A DNA stretch of 6,100 nucleotides from an uncultured Prevotellaceae bacterium (GTDB lineage Bacteria > Bacteroidota > Bacteroidia > Bacteroidales > Bacteroidaceae): contig CAMYYX010000099.1 in assembly GCA_947303695.1 (NCBI GenBank), positions 1-6,100 of the forward strand, in the 5' to 3' direction. A program made the position numbers and the translations under genes. The number at the start of each line of letters is the position of its first letter. Within the stretch, counting starts at the first letter, position 1. This document shows, piece after piece, positions 5,873 through 6,100 of the stretch. The notes beneath the pieces were generated by a model. The model was not told the DNA's origin. It searched no databases and was given only the letters and a program-made list of their open reading frames with translations.

Positions 5873-6100
5873 CAAAAGGAAAACAGGGGTTTTCTAGGAC
5901 ACCAAAAAGAACGAACATAGGTTTTAGTTAAAGATATAAAGGTTTATTGTTAATAAGGATATCAATAGGTATTAAGTAAGGTAATTTTTTAGTAAGTATT
6001 AGTTATTGGTAAAAGATTGTAAAAAGGATTTGATTAGGTATTAATTTTAAGGTTAGTAATGACGAAGAGGCACTAGTGATAGTCCCTCTTTTGTGTTTTT
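5873..6100 (+). ncRNA. Candidate small RNA or attenuated mRNA leader
   Basis: This is the roughly 220-nt stretch between the rightward promoter and the terminator-like hairpin at 6065-6100. It has no open reading frame of useful length and is very rich in A, T and G with few C. It carries direct repeats of TAGGTATTAA (5966-5975 and 6035-6044) and several AAGG/GGTA variants, plus a small hairpin TTATT-N3-AATAA (5944-5956). Because a full promoter and a terminator-like element bracket it, a free-standing RNA is plausible. The long 5' leader of a gene past the right edge, with an attenuator, is equally plausible. I do not recognise an RNA family. Confidence 0.35.
6065..6100 (+). terminator. Intrinsic terminator or attenuator hairpin
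   Basis: AAGAGG (6065-6070) pairs with CCTCTT (6085-6090). After one C·C mismatch, ACTA (6072-6075) pairs with TAGT (6080-6083) and closes a GTGA loop, which in RNA is a stable GNRA tetraloop. A T-rich tract follows (TTTTGTGTTTTT, with two G interruptions) up to the window edge. Whether it ends a small RNA or regulates a downstream gene cannot be decided here. Confidence 0.65.

Noticed and set aside
1..6100. CRISPR arrays, tRNA or rRNA genes, insertion sequences
   Set aside because: No regularly spaced repeats, no tRNA or rRNA-like sequence, no transposase frame and no terminal inverted repeats were seen.

Overview
The window looks like a gut- or rumen-type member of Bacteroidales, closest in style to Prevotella/Segatella. 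This rests on the polysaccharide-degradation gene content, BACON and dockerin domains, TAnnTTTG-type promoter elements, A-rich translation starts without clear Shine-Dalgarno sequences, and YNLxGQRV...KG...NGKK type C-terminal tails. The assignment to genus is inference from sequence style.

Layout. Bases 1-404 (+) are the 3' end of a secreted protein that resembles the C-terminal part of a GH95 alpha-L-fucosidase-like enzyme. It converges on a three-gene leftward unit across a strong bidirectional terminator (about 406-441). Reading in the direction of transcription, the leftward unit is: a small exported cohesin-like protein (5465-4806); a 769-residue exported multidomain protein with an N-terminal type I dockerin, an uncharacterised region, an FN3-like domain, a BACON domain and an uncharacterised C-terminal region (4801-2492, only 4 nt after the previous stop); and a GH51 alpha-L-arabinofuranosidase with a CBM4/9-like insert (2441-459, 50 nt further on). 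The likely promoter is at about 5581-5612, with a roughly 110-nt leader that can fold.

Bases 5466-6100 hold no convincing protein gene. They are AT-rich and carry the leftward promoter and structured leader, two neighbouring dyads (5764-5798), and a rightward promoter (TAACTTTG at 5859-5866). That promoter is followed by a non-coding stretch ending in a hairpin with a GUGA tetraloop and a T-rich tract (6065-6100). The stretch is either a small RNA or the attenuated leader of a gene past the right edge.

The most interesting point is the back-to-back cohesin-like and dockerin genes in one probable operon with an arabinofuranosidase that has no dockerin. This suggests a small Bacteroidetes cohesin-dockerin pair linked to arabinose-containing plant polysaccharides, and not a classical enzyme-bearing cellulosome. 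Binding between the two is inferred from family membership and gene order and cannot be shown from the sequence.
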